From the NCBI GenBank assembly GCA_014529385.2, contig CM043957.1:68012503-68076502 (forward strand): a stretch of 64,000 nucleotides of DNA, read 5' to 3'. This DNA is from Adiantum capillus-veneris. Lineage: Eukaryota > Streptophyta > Polypodiopsida > Polypodiales > Pteridaceae. The notes under the pieces are model-generated. The model saw only the letters and a program-made list of their open reading frames with translations. It did not search any database and had not been told where the DNA came from. The position numbers and the translations under genes are program-made. This document shows, piece after piece, positions 10,142-21,417 of this stretch (position 1 is its first letter; each line of letters begins with the position of its first letter).

Positions 10142-10940
10142 GAAGCTCATGATATACCTATAGCACGACATCCATGATATATTAAGACTTATATTGTAAG
10201 AAAGAGTTTCTTTTGGCCAGGACTAAAGCGTGATGTGTTGAACTATGTTACAAAATGCTTAACATGTCAACATATTAAAGTTGAATGAATTCGATACCTC
10301 GATAAGCTTCAACCTATTGATGCTCCACAAATGAAATGGGAATGCATATCCATGGATTTTATTATAGGACTTACTCCATCTCTGGGATATGACTCTATTT
10401 TTGTGGTTGTTGAAATGACCCATTTATTTCCAGTCAAGACAATATTTACGGCTAAGGATATAGCTCAAGTTTTCATGAAAGGTGTTTTCATGTATCACGG
10501 TTTACCTCGACGAATGATCTTTTATTGTGATACGAAGTTTACCTCTAATTTTTGGAAAGCCTTATTCTCTACAGGAACCCAGTTAGCTCTTAGTACTGCT
10601 TATCATCCTCAAACTGATGGTCAGACAGAAAGAACAAATCAAATCATTGAAGACATGTCGAGAGCTTATTGTATGCATGAGTAGAGTAAATGGATTAGAT
10701 ATTTGTATGCTCATTCCAACGCTCAATTGGAATGTCACCTTCTCAAGCATTGTATGGACAAGAGTGTCTTACTCCACTTAAATGGACAGACCCTCTCGTA
10801 CGAGTTCAAGCATCCAAAGAAATGTTGGATGAAATGCAACTATAAACTGATCTTATACGACAGGATATTAAGAGTGCTCAAGATAGACAGAAGAGTTATG
10901 CTGACCCAAGATGATCTGTCAGACTTTTTGAAGAGGTGAT
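10142..10940 (+). pseudogene. gypsy-1 integrase, broken
   Basis: Zinc-binding remnant HDIPIARHP...CLTCQH at 10148-10275, with stops. The catalytic core follows at 10331-10684: MDFIIGL gives the first Asp, YCDTKFTS the second, and HPQTDGQTERTN the Glu. A stop follows after YCMHE at 10682-10684, and the rest is frameshifted. The DDE triad is still visible. Confidence 0.85.
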
Positions 10941-11351
10941 ATGGTATTTTTGAGGGTGAAACCCAAACGTAGTTCCTCATCAATGGGTAAGTGTAAGAAG
11001 CTACGTGCCAGATATTATGGACCTTTTGTAATCACAGAGCAGATTAATGATCAAGCTTACAAACTCTTGTTACCACCACATATAAAGGTACATGATGTTT
11101 TTCATGTCAGCTTACGTAAGAAGTATGTACCTGATCCGCAACATATTCTTGATGATTCTCTATTATCTACATCTACTGACGGAACTTTTGAAGTATATCC
11201 CGAAGTGATACTTCAGAGCAGAACGAAGCCTCTGCATAATCGGACCATCATTGAACACCTTGTTAAATGGTCAACGTATCCTCAAGAAGATGCCACTTGC
11301 GAACATGATGATGTAATGAGACTAAATTATCCAGATTTCATGTCGAGGTAA
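10941..11351 (+). pseudogene. gypsy-1 integrase C-terminus with chromodomain
   Basis: 136-codon frame. It starts MVFLRVKPKR and has the GPFVITEQINDQAYKLLLP (GPY/F) module and VHDVFHVSLRKK. The chromodomain-like end follows: EVILQSRTKPLHNRTIIEHLVKW, then STYPQEDATCE, where the usual aromatic of the ATWE motif is Cys. Chromodomains of such elements bind modified histones and steer integration. It is intact as a frame but detached from the broken upstream pol. Confidence 0.85.
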
Positions 11352-11369
11352 GAACACCTCGAATTTTTC

Positions 11370-11382
11370 AAGTATGGGAGAA
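11370..11382 (+). other. gypsy-1 polypurine tract
   Basis: AGTATGGGAGAA immediately before TGTAAGATCCCC. This resembles the common chromovirus junction of a G-rich purine run followed by an LTR starting TGTAAG. Confidence 0.7.
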
Positions 11383-11819
11383 TGTAAGATCCCCAATTCT
11401 TGGGTCTCTTCTAGAAATAAGAAAAATAGCTTTTAATAACTATTTTGTCAAATTTTGACTTAAGATGCTGATTGATTTTTTTTTAAGGTTCTAAAGTAAA
11501 AAGCAAGGACGTTTCCATGTTCCAGTAGGTTAGACAGACGTTTGGTTCAATTCTGAAAAAATCCGCTATTTTTGGCTTTTTTATGCTTTTACATGCTTTT
11601 TTGTAAAAAACAAGGTCGGATCCTTAATCTACGTGTTCCAAGGAAGATATGGTTCAATTTTTTAAAAATCTTCTTTTTGAGTGCTTTTCACACTATTTTT
11701 AGCTTTTCATGATTTTTAGTGTTTTTTAGTGAAAAGCGAATCCGCTTTCTTATTCCAGTGGACGAGGGGAACACATGGTTCAATTTTAGAAAAAATTACT
11801 TTTTTTCTTTTTACGCTAT
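11383..11819 (+). repeat. gypsy-1 3' LTR, left piece
   Basis: Starts TGTAAGATCCCC after the polypurine tract. It contains three diverged copies of a motif built on GGTTCAATTTT..AAAA..CTTTT..GCTTTTCA at about 11540, 11650 and 11780. It is cut at 11819 by gypsy-2, with CTAT duplicated at 11816-11819 and 48503-48506. The continuing sequence at 48503 (CTATTTTTAGCTTTTCATG) repeats the theme at 11693-11710, which supports the join. Confidence 0.8.
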
Positions 11820-13439
11820 TGATAGCCGTTTTTCGGCTCTCCGTAATTGTCATTGTGAGTTACCTCACTCTACCAAAATCACCTAAATACTATGGCTATT
11901 CTTACCTTTTCATTGTACATAGGCGTGTGTGAGTTAGGGGACCTTTCCCATATCTTCTTAAAACCCTCAGCTAGTTAGTCACTGGGCTAGTTGAGCCAAA
12001 AAAAATATATAAAATCAAAAAAATAAAATATATTATGGCCCATGTGTGTGTAACTATTTCATTGTACATAGTGCCTAAATATAGAAAATTTTTATAATTA
12101 TTTTGATATTTATTTAAATATTTCTACTTAGGTGTGCATTATTTTCTTATGTATGCTATGTACATTGACTCACCATTACCATAATTTTTCTTACCTATGT
12201 ATTCTATAAAAAATCATTTCATGCAAGCTTCTCTTGTTTTTGGGCGAGAATCCACTCCAAGAGAAAACTTCAAAAATACGTTTCACCATCAGTAATTTCC
12301 TTTCACTAAATTCCTATTTCCTAGAGGTATTTTTTCTTATCTCTTGTAAATAAATATACTTTGATAAAAACAAATGAGGGTACCCTTATTTGATTCCTTA
12401 TTTTATATATATCTTTTTTCCATTTTATATTTATATATAGCTGACACTATTCTAGATTCCATAAATTGTTTATATATACTAGCCTGTTTTTTTCCATCAT
12501 ATCCATGTACTATATTTATGCATAATCCATAACCATGCACATTTTCAAACCCCTAAGAATCAATTAGGTCGTGCTCTACTGCAAGGAGGGGCTCACCTTT
12601 GGAGCCATATGCAAATTCAACAAAAGGGGGGCCACTAAAGACTTTTTTGTGAAGAAAAACATGTATTTTGGTGGGATTTTTTATATCCATCTTCACTCCG
12701 AATTTGACGCGGTGGTCAAAAGAGAAAATGTGGACCAAGAGCTGAATAATCACCTCAAAACTTTTGGTGATTTTTGGAGCAACCACCGGTGAGCTAGGAT
12801 TTTTTGAGTGGAACCCATGCTGCCCACTTTTCTCACAAGTAGCCCATAGTCTTCTCTCACTTCTTTCCACACTTCTACACACACACACACACACACTCAT
12901 TTCTCTCAATCCCTCACTCAAACTTGCACCTTTCATGGTTTTCCTCACCTTCTTTACCATTAATCTCCCCTCTTACTTCCATAGCTCTCATATGAGCTCC
13001 ACATGTACATACACCATCTCTACGCCTCTCTCTATTACTTCCAAAGTACAATTCCATCTTACCCCTTCTCTATATACATAAAATTCAGCATGTAAACCAT
13101 GCTTAACCTCTGCAAATTAAGAGATCTCATCAACCGAATTTCCATTTTCATCGTGATAATCAACCTTGGCGACGGTGGTGTAAAGAAGAGAAGACGAAGA
13201 AGATGATCGATAGTCCTTTTGGGAACCAACACAAGTAAGTACTTCTTCAAGCTTCACCATCACAAGGATTTCCTCACTTCATTCAACCATCTTACTTCAA
13301 CCATCCACCCCATTCTACCCATTGTAAGTATATCATTAACTTTCTAGTGATTACTAACACTAACCATTAACATACTAACACAAAATAGCCATTGACCTAA
13401 CCGTAAAAGACACCCCATCTCAAGACATGTACATAGTAA

Positions 13440-13493
<54 letters not shown>

Positions 13494-14320
13494 TTAAAAC
13501 TCTACTTTCACTTTATCTACCATCAATAATGCTCTCTTTTGAGCCCACATACATGACTCAAGTAGCCAAAGAAGGCCCGCAATGTTTTGATATTCAGAAA
13601 AAATCATAATCCTGATTTATTAGCTTGTAGATTATGCAAGTGAGAGAGCATGAGTTCAAAAATCCCAAAACCACTATTGTATATGCTCCTCCATCATCAA
13701 TAAATTGAGGTTTGGTGCATCAAAGGCGTGATTCGACGTTCAAATCTTCGTCCTTCCATTTGTGCAATACGGTTTGGTGAATTCAAGGTGACTTGTGTAT
13801 TTTGAGTTTTTATCCGTTGATCTTGTTTTAGAAAGTGTTTTAGTGTGTTTTCATTGCCAATTTTGTGTCCATTGTAAGAGGGTATTGTGGTGAGAGGTCT
13901 CCCACACCCTAAGACAGTGTGTGTGTGTGTGTGTTGGCAACGTTTATCATTCACTAAGCATTGAGTGAGTTTTTGTACAAGCTCTACGATAGCATCATAA
14001 CGAAGCATCTATAAGGTATTATGCAAGATCCATTCCTCTCTCCCTTCCCTTTTCTCTAGCTCTCTCTGTTCCATTTTGTGTGTGTCTTGGCGTGAGGTTG
14101 CTTGTGTGTGTTTTGTGGCGCATCTTCCTGGTTGTACAAAATGTCTCTTGCATCCTAGTTCGCATACCATAACTAGTGGTGCCCCTATCTTGTTTGGGTT
14201 TTGCTGTGGGTTTGTTGTTGTGTTTGTGCTTGTGGTTGCCGCAGCCCCAATTGAGCACCACGGGAGCCTTGAGGGGTGTTTAGAGGTCGGCTCTCTTGTT
14301 GCCCGCCCCGGACCGTCTCA
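11820..14320 (+). repeat. gypsy-2 5' LTR (LTR-A)
   Basis: About 2.5 kb, TGATAGCC...GTCTCA, a direct repeat of 22861-24432 joined to 47394-48502. It is about 170 bp shorter than its partner because a segment containing the TATA box is missing at about 13632-13640. It contains a CT array followed by a TA array at 13439-13491 and short AC and TG runs near 12880 and 13918. Open frames in it (for example 12553-12960 on the minus strand) recur in other LTR copies only because the DNA is repeated. Confidence 0.9.
13439..13491. repeat. (CT)n(TA)n compound microsatellite in LTR-A
   Basis: About 13 CT units followed by about 13 TA units. At the equivalent place LTR-B (47427-47479) has only CT, so the TA part grew after the LTRs separated. 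Confidence 0.9.
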
Positions 14321-14324
14321 ATTT

Positions 14325-14344
14325 TGGTGCCCCCACTGAGGACG
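14325..14344 (+). other. gypsy-2 primer-binding site
   Basis: TGGTGCCCCCACTGAGGACG lies four bases after the LTR end. TGG pairs with the CCA end of a tRNA. gypsy-3 has the closely similar TGGTGCCCCCACGGAGGAGG, indicating the same tRNA type. I cannot name the tRNA from sequence alone. Confidence 0.8.
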
Positions 14345-14623
14345 GCTTGTGTATCTTTTTGTGTAGGTTCAAACTTTAGCATAGTCAAGTAGTTTGCATG
14401 AATCACGAGATTTTGTATGATCCTTTCAATCCCATTGCAAGGCAAAAGTTACACATAATTGTTAGTACCTAAGTTGCAATTTCAACGTGTAATTCATAGA
14501 ATTTTAGGTCCTCTTAGGTTGGCCGAGATAAACGCTTCAGTAAATCCTTTTATTTTGCCTCTCATTAGGTACGACCTTGTCTATATTTTTGTTTTGTTTT
14601 AAGCATTAGGTTATGCATAGACA

Positions 14624-14842
14624 ATGAATAATGGCCCAGGAATAGAGGTTCTTCCCTTCCATTTCACTCCACACATTAGAATAAACATTGCAATTAGTAG
14701 AAAAATCCATTTTCAACAACGTATGGTGTTCATGTTTGGTGCCCAAAGAGTAGGAGAAATTCTCGCATCACCTAACCCTGTCATCTTGCCTCTTATTGAT
14801 TATCATAGGTCATTTGATGTGAATATTTTTATTTTGTTATAG
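14624..14842 (+). CDS. Small pre-gag ORF shared with gypsy-3
   Basis: 72-codon frame between primer site and gag. It has a clear counterpart in gypsy-3 at 41803-42024. Both read PF.F..H.R.NI..(S/D)RK..(F/Y)QQ, then VGEIL or LGEIL, NP(V/I)ILP..DYH.SF(D/N)V.IF. Conservation between two diverged elements suggests a real N-terminal protein piece, either a separate small ORF or the first part of Gag cut off by a later stop. No known domain recognised. Confidence 0.55.
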   Translation: MNNGPGIEVLPFHFTPHIRINIAISRKIHFQQRMVFMFGAQRVGEILASPNPVILPLIDYHRSFDVNIFILL

Positions 14843-14868
14843 AATAGATTGCAATTTAGAAAATACTA

Positions 14869-16176
14869 TTGTGTAATCTTTTAAAGAAAGAAAAAACAAA
14901 AATGTGGTTTCACTTTGAAACTGACTCAATGGAGGCCCAACGCCAAATGTCCGGATATACTCTTTTCTTTGGAGAGCCAGGAGAGGATGCAGAATTATTT
15001 TTAGCAAATTTCAAGATGTCTTGCCGTATCAAGAGGATAGTAACTGATCAAGAACGTGTAGAAATGTTTGAGGTGGTCCTTAGGAAAGATGCTAGCACTT
15101 GGTTTGACTCTTTGCTTGAGGAAGTTAAAGGGAATTACACGGAAGTTGTGAATCATTTCAAGAGATACTTCTTTGATCCACAAAACACTCAAAAGTAATG
15201 GCAAGACATTGTTTCTCAAAAACAAAAGGACTTAGATGACTACTTCATGTATGAACAAGAGTTTCTACGTCTTTGGACTGTATGGGTGAGAAATGTTGCT
15301 AACCCTGGTGATGGTGCAGAGTTCCTAAAGAGGGAGAGGTTCATAGCCGGTCTATTTTCCACACTCAAGATAAAAGTTGAGGTGGGCGCACCAGCTACCT
15401 TTGACGCAGCTGAAACTAGGACTGTTGAGAAGTATGGAAACTCAAGTGTCTAAGGGGATAGTTTCCAATAGAGGGTCCTAGACCTAAGGGAAAATTGCAA
15501 GCATCAACATCTAGAGAGATTCTTGAGGTAACAGCGGAGGTAATTGAAAAGTTAAATGAATCCTTAAGTAACTTGTCAATTCACCTTGCACAAACTGTAG
15601 GTCCCAAGGGACAAGCAAAGAAGTCAGAAGAGAGAGATCCACCACGGCCTAGGAGAGTCTTGCAATGTTGGAATTGCGGAGAGTCTGGACATGGGATGTA
15701 TAATTGTCATTGGCCCCGTGGGGAGCCAGGGAGACCTAACTTGAACTACCCAGTGATGAATGCAAGTGAAGGAACTAGTCAACAACCACGGCTTCTACAA
15801 AGGCCAAATGGAGCAAGACCACCTCCACAAGGAGTGGAAGGAGTTCCACCTTCGCCAGACCCAAATGTGCATGTGGTAGAGGTAACAAATTCCAATAAGG
15901 TGGACATGGAAGCAAATGGCATTAAGTGTGGCCGTGGAAAAGGTAAGGAGAAAGAAGGAGTCACGTCACAAAGTGATCATGGACGAGAAAAGAAAGCAAA
16001 GAAGACCAAAGAAACCAAGAGGACTTGACGTCGTATTAACCTCCAAGACTTCCCTCTTGGACATGGTATGGCTCCATACAACTTGTTGGAAGACATGAGA
16101 GGTTAGGGTCCTGATATCTCATGGCCTCAATTTCTTGCATTATGTCCACAAGTTAGGAGGGATTTAACAAGGGCAG
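14869..16176 (+). pseudogene. gypsy-2 gag with CCHC zinc knuckle, broken
   Basis: Three frame pieces: 14869-15198 (retrotransposon gag core: GEPGEDAELFLANFKMS, FEVVLRKDASTWFDSLLEE), 15247-15453 (FLKRERFIAGLFSTLKIKVE) and 15495-16028 (CWNCGESGHGMYNC, a CCHC knuckle that binds RNA). They are separated by stops or shifts. The remaining 16029-16176 is frameshifted. At 16176 a solo LTR interrupts the protein and coding resumes at 18852. Gag would package the element RNA into particles. Confidence 0.88.
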
Positions 16177-18851
16177 TGAAGCAGTCCGGGGCGGGCAACA
16201 AGAAGAGCAACCTCTAGACACCCTTCAAGGCTCCCGTGCTGCTCAATGGGGCTGGGGCACAACACAACACAAACCAAAACAACAAACCCCCAGCCAAATC
16301 CCAACTACACAAGGGGCACCACCTAGTTTAAGAGCGAACTAGGACGCAAACGAGGAGAATCGTTAGAGCAACCCACAAACAAGCAAGGAATTTACACTAA
16401 CCCTAACACCAATGGAACACTCTCACACACTAAAACACGAGAGAGAGAGAGGGAGAGAGAGAGATGGTGCTCGGGCTGCTTTGAAGTGTATCGTTAATGA
16501 TCAAGCAAACATAAATATATATATGTAAGAAAGAGAGAGAAGGGGGAAGGGGGTGCTTGTTGCACTAATGCCTTCTTATAAATCTGTCATGACCAATCAA
16601 AGTGAGATTAGTATTTGTTCAACATAGCCTGAGTAAATTACACCACAACACATCACAAGAAAAAAGCCACCCCAATCACTGTCTTAAGGCCAGGGGAGTC
16701 CTCTCCACCCTGTTGCCCTCTTACAGCATGTGGGATTTATGGCTAAATTGATAACAATACCCGGAGACAAGCTATCAAGAACTTACATAAAACACCAAGA
16801 CACTTACACATCATTATTGTCCATGACTTCACGTTGGAAGGGAGACAAGGTATCCATGCTTAGTCCAAATTCACCCTCCTTGATTCAGCAAATGTTGGGC
16901 TTACTCTAGTAGGAGAAATGATAGATTTCCTACTCTCAATTTAATGATCACTCTCTCTTACAATGGCATAGAGTTCCCTTGCTAATCACCCCTAATACAA
17001 CACATACATATGCGTAATGCCAATGAGATTCCACTCAAGAGCTCCTTCTCAAGAGGTTGAGCTTGCCTTCTCAAGCTATAGCATAGTGCTCTTTCTTCTC
17101 CCCCCCCTTTTTGTGCTAGCTACACCCTCCTTTTATAGCAATTTTGAAGGCTAGGGTTACTCCTCTAACCATGGTTGGGTTAGATTTTCAGCAATTTATC
17201 TAATTTCTTTTGCTTGGAATTATCAAGAAGTTGGTGGGGAAAGAGAGAGGAGAGAAATGGAGGTGATAGGACTTTTCATAGTGGGTTAGTGTTAGTAGAG
17301 TTAGTATTAATTTACAAATGGAATTGAATATTTACAATGGGAGTATCCATGTAGGATACAAATAAGGAAGAAAAACTCTTAAGAGGTAAGAAAAGGTGGA
17401 TTTCTTACAAGGTTGATGCTCCAAGTGTCTTGAGTAGGGCCAATTTTGACGCTTGTTGACGGTCCACTAGCTTTGACGGTACATTTTTCTCCACTCTTGA
17501 CCTTCCTTGAGAGACAAGGTAATTGAAGCTGAGTAATCAACCACCATGATGCTGTCTTTTAAGAGAAGAGGCTGAATTTTATGGTTTTTTTGATAGATAT
17601 GGGTAATTTGGAGGAGGAAAAATGAGACTAGGTGGTCAATATTGGAATGGAATTGTGTGTGGGAGGTATGAGTTCACCATGGTTTCTCTTATTCTTCAAG
17701 GTTGAGGAGAAGGTGAGTAGGGTGCAGAGAGGAGTGGTGAGAGAGGTGGGGATGATGAGTGGAGAAGTGTGTGTGAAAGAGGAAAATGATAAAGTGGAAG
17801 AGAGAGTGTGGCTGCATAGCATGGGAAAATTGGGGTCCACTAATAAAATCATAGCTCACAGCTCGTAGCTCAAAAAACTATGAAAAAATTTGAGGTAAAA
17901 GTTCAGCCCACGAGCTACAACTTTTGTTTGTATCACCTTTTCAAATTCGGAGAGCAAGTGAACTTTAAAAATTCAGCAAAAACGATCGTTTTTTTCCACT
18001 GCACAAAGTCCTTGTGGGGTCCTTCTTTGGATGATTCTTTTGAATACCTCCAAGAGTGAGCCCTCCATAGTGCATGTATGCATGCCACCTACCCTTGACC
18101 TTATTTGGTAGGTCTATAATTGAAGATATTGTTGAGATCATGATATAAGTGAATAGTACAACTAAGAAAATCAAATATTGAGGGGTCTAAAAAATATGTA
18201 CATGTCAAATATAAATAATATAAGTGGAAAAAATATAAAGGGGTCAAAAGAAATCTCTCTCATTATGAGGCTACCATAAAAAGATAAATATTTTTGGTGT
18301 TCTAATTTTTTAGAAAAAAAACAAAATAGATGTAGGAAGGAAAAAATCACAATAGTGAAAAAATATACACATAAATAAAACTAGTTTTTTTGGATTTTTG
18401 TTGGGGTGGAGTTACACCAAATATAAGAGAAGCTTACATGAAAATATTTCTATATGGAAATAAGAGTATGAAAAATGGTAAAAAAATTGTGGTTATGGTG
18501 AGGCAATGTACAGAGCATAAATAACACACACCTAGGTAGAAATATTTAAATAAATACCAAAATAATTATGAAAAAATCTTTTATTTAGGCCCTATATACA
18601 AAGAAATATTTACATACGCATGGGCCATAATATACTTATATTTTTTATATTTTATATTTTTTTTGGCTCAACTAGCCCAATGACTAGCTAATTGAGGGTT
18701 TTTTATTTCAGTAAGGAGATATGGGAAAAGTCCCCTAACTCACACGCACCTATATACAGTGAAAGGGTGAGGGTAACCACATTGTTTGAGTGATTTGATA
18801 GGGTGAGCTAACTCACTATGGCAATTAGAGAGAGCTGAAAAACGGCTATCA
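16177..18851 (-). repeat. Solo LTR of the gypsy-2 family, inserted in gag
   Basis: About 2675 bp in reverse orientation: on the minus strand it begins TGATAGCCGTTTTTCAG (18851) and ends GACTGCTTCA (16177), matching gypsy-2 LTR termini. No internal coding lies between, so it is a solo LTR left by LTR-LTR recombination. It is flanked by GCAG on both sides (16173-16176 and 18852-18855), a 4-bp duplication. Removing it and one GCAG restores the gag-protease frame (...DLTRA, then VSTRRKVKE...). A TATA-like CTATAAAAGG lies on the minus strand at about 17131-17140. It contains an AG run near 16440. Confidence 0.9.
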
Positions 18852-19334
18852 GCAGTTAGCACTAGGAGAAAGGTAAAAGAGAGTGTGCTTGTTGTAAAAA
18901 TTGCACAAGCTGAAATGAATGAGGATATTACACCTGTGCTAAATTGTTACATCAAAGGAAGATTGGTTAGGAAAGGTCTAGTAGATAGGGGTGCACAAAT
19001 TTGCATCATGATAGAGGGACTCATGCAAAGACTAGGTATGCACATCCATGAGACACTTGAAATAAAAGTCAAGATGGCAAACAATAGCAAGGCTAGGTGT
19101 GTAGGCAATCGTAAAAATGTCTTTGTAGAGGCCTTTGGCATTAAGAAGACGGTGGATTTTTATGTTATGTCGACCAAGGGAAGTGGTTATCCATTTATCC
19201 TAGGGAAGACCATGGCTAATGAAAATGCAAGCTTTTTGCAGGATTGGGAGAGTGGAAAATTAATTTGCAGGAATGACAATCATAAGAAGGTTGTCTTTGA
19301 CATGAAGGAGCAACACCATGAGGGAGCTCCATGA
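18852..19334 (+). pseudogene. gypsy-2 retroviral-type aspartic protease
   Basis: Continuation of the gag-pro frame after the solo LTR. The protease fold signature is visible: LVDRGAQICIM as the active-site loop, then KMANNSKARCVG and YPFILGKTM as the flap and ILG segment. The catalytic triplet reads D-R-G where most retroviral proteases have D-T/S-G. The gypsy-3 copy has D-G-G at the same place, so R probably arose from a G codon. The frame ends at 19334 and overlaps the next frame, which begins with an acidic linker. Confidence 0.8.
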
Positions 19335-20505
19335 AGAATCATCTCAAAGTGAGACGGAAGAAGATTGGACCGATAACACTTCACAAGAAGAAAGTAGCGG
19401 CAACATTACTGAAGAGGAGTCTTCCATCGAAGTCATGGGGATAAGGTTTAAGCCAACCAACCAAGAGACCTCTTGTCCAGGTTTGGAGGAGGTAGGTTCC
19501 CAAGAGAACCAAAATGTGGAAGATGAAGGAATGCTAGAAGGTATGTTGTCTACAACACTTACAAAGGATGAAAGAGAGGAGTTCAAAGGTGTGTTAAGAA
19601 AATTTCCTAAGCTTTTTGCTAAAGAATACACCGATGTGTGTGGAGTAGATGATGTTCAACACAAGATCGAGCTAAAGTCAGAGGCCAAACCTAAAGCTCA
19701 AAAGCTACGAAGGTTAGGAGTCATCAAGGAGCAGGCTCTACTCAAGGAGGTAAGAAAGCTTCTAGCAGCATGTTTCATTTATCTAGTGGAGAATTCAGAG
19801 TGGGTCTCTCCCGTTGTTGTCACTCCCAAGAAAAACGGGAAGTGGAAAGTGTGTGTGGATTATCGTCTGCTCAATGAGGCAACAAAAAGAGATCACTTTC
19901 CCCTCCCATTTCAGGATGAGATACTAAATGAGGTAGCTGGTCATGAGAAGTACACTATGTATGATGGCTACTCAGGTTACTTTCAAATAAGGATTGCATT
20001 GTAGGACCAATTGAAAACAACCTTCATCACTCCTTGGGGTTGTTATGCTTTTAGAGTCATGCCATGTGGCTTGACAAATTCTCCTGCAACTTTCCAACGT
20101 TTCATGAGCATGGTATTTCAAGCATTCTTTGGAAAGTCAATTAGGGTATTCATTGATGACTTCTGCATTTATAGCTCAAAATCATTGCATCTACAAAGGG
20201 TAGAAGAAGGATTGAAGAAGCTTTATGACATGGGAGGTCCATTGAACCCGAAAAAATGCCACATAAGTGAGGATGAAGTGATTTTGCTCGGTCACAAAGT
20301 TTCCTATAAAGGCATTGAGGTGGATCCTTCAAAGGCAAAGGCTCTTATTGAGCTCCCATCACCCAAGAATCTCAATGAGGTCATATCATTCATTCAAAAG
20401 GTGAAGTATATGTCACGCTTCATTCACTTAGCCTCAGAGTTACTTCACCCCTTGCAAAAATTGAAACAACAAGTCGAGTTTGTTTGGTCTGATGAGATTG
20501 AATAA
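19318..20505 (+). pseudogene. gypsy-2 reverse transcriptase
   Basis: An acidic linker (19318-19540) leads into RT: KAQKLRRLGVIKEQALLKEV, WVSPVVVTPKKNGKW, VCVDYRLLNEATKRDHFPLP, YSGYFQI. A TAG at 20002-20004 cuts the frame. It continues in the same phase as TTFITPWGCYAFRVMPCGLT, RVFIDDFCIYSS (the YVDD box is FIDD) and LLGHKVSYKGIEVDPSKA. A second stop follows at 20503-20505. Apart from these two stops the domain is well preserved. Confidence 0.9.
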
Positions 20506-20529
20506 TATTTTTGTAACATCAAAATCATT

Positions 20530-21417
20530 ATGTCAGAACTACCAACACTTATGCCTCCTTGTTGGGAGTACATATTCTTTGTTAACTCTAGTGTTGGGAA
20601 AGAAACAATTGGTGTTGTTTTTCTACAACAAGATCCCCTTAGTACCAGGATGCGACCCATCTACTTTGCTAGTAGGGTCATGAATGCTTTGAAGAGAGGC
20701 TACACGGAGGCAGAACTCATGATGCTTTCTCTCATGTTTGAGGTGAGAAAGTTTAGATCCTACTTGCTACCAAAACCTTTTGTAATTCTCACTGCAGAAA
20801 ATTTGTTCCCTTGGGTGTCATCTCAGGTGAATCTTAGTACTAGGATCTCAAAGTGGATTATGGATTTACAAGATTTTCAATACTCTTTCAAGGTAGAAGA
20901 TAGTGTGCGTGCACGATTGGAAGGGATTCTCACTTATAGGGTACATGAGAAGGAAATTAAGGTGCCTAAAGTAAAGACCCTACCATTGCCACCACCTAAA
21001 AGTATTCCTAATGCTTTTACCTTGTTCTTTGATGGAGCTTTTCGGCGAGCCACAGGAAAAGCAGGGGGAGGGCTAGTGTTGTTCAACCCAAGTGGAGAGG
21101 TGGTCATGAAAGAGAAGGTCAATCTACCAGGTTCAACTAGCAACAATGAAGCAGAATACGACACACTACTTCATGGTTTAAAGATGTGCATTGGCCAAGG
21201 TATACAACGTCTCATGGTAACAAGGGATGCACTTCTCATTGTGAAGCAGATTTTAGGTATTTGGGCATGCAAGAATGAAAGCCTAAGAACAAAGGTTCAT
21301 GCCATCCGTAGGTTGTTTAATCAGTTTGAAGAAGTGCAACTATATCATATTCCTAGAAAACAAAATGAGGATGCCGATTTACTTGCACAACAATCAGTTA
21401 CATGTGTTGAGAAATAA
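20530..21417 (+). pseudogene. gypsy-2 RNase H plus archaeal-type second RNase H
   Basis: The first half (about residues 1-130) is the gypsy RT-linked RNase H, degenerate in its acidic residues (FFVNSSVGKETIGVVFLQQ, FASRVMNALKRGYTEAE). The second half (about 155-295) is a separate RNase H: TLFFDGAFR with the first Asp, STSNNEAEYDTLLHGL with the Glu, VTRDALLIV where the usual G-D-S/A reads R-D-A, and NEDADLLAQQ with the last Asp. Known Tat/Ogre elements carry this extra domain. It would remove primer RNA or otherwise process replication intermediates. The frame ends at a TAA just before the integrase. Confidence 0.85.

Larger units (their letters stand above)
8310..11382 (+). mobile_element. 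gypsy-1: 5'-truncated Ty3/gypsy chromovirus, internal region
   Basis: Order of coding remnants: protease end (GIYDGILGMDWL, 8350-8400), RT, RNase H, integrase, chromodomain, then a polypurine tract and LTR. RT-RH before INT is the Ty3/gypsy order, and the C-terminal chromodomain marks a chromovirus. The 5' LTR, gag and most of the protease are absent, so the copy is truncated at the left. There are many stops and frameshifts. Its 3' LTR is split by the gypsy-2 insertion. Confidence 0.88.

Noticed and set aside
12553-12960. 135-codon minus-strand frame repeated at 23569-23978
   Set aside because: Recurs because it lies in LTR copies; it crosses an AC run, is broken in other LTR copies and has no domain.
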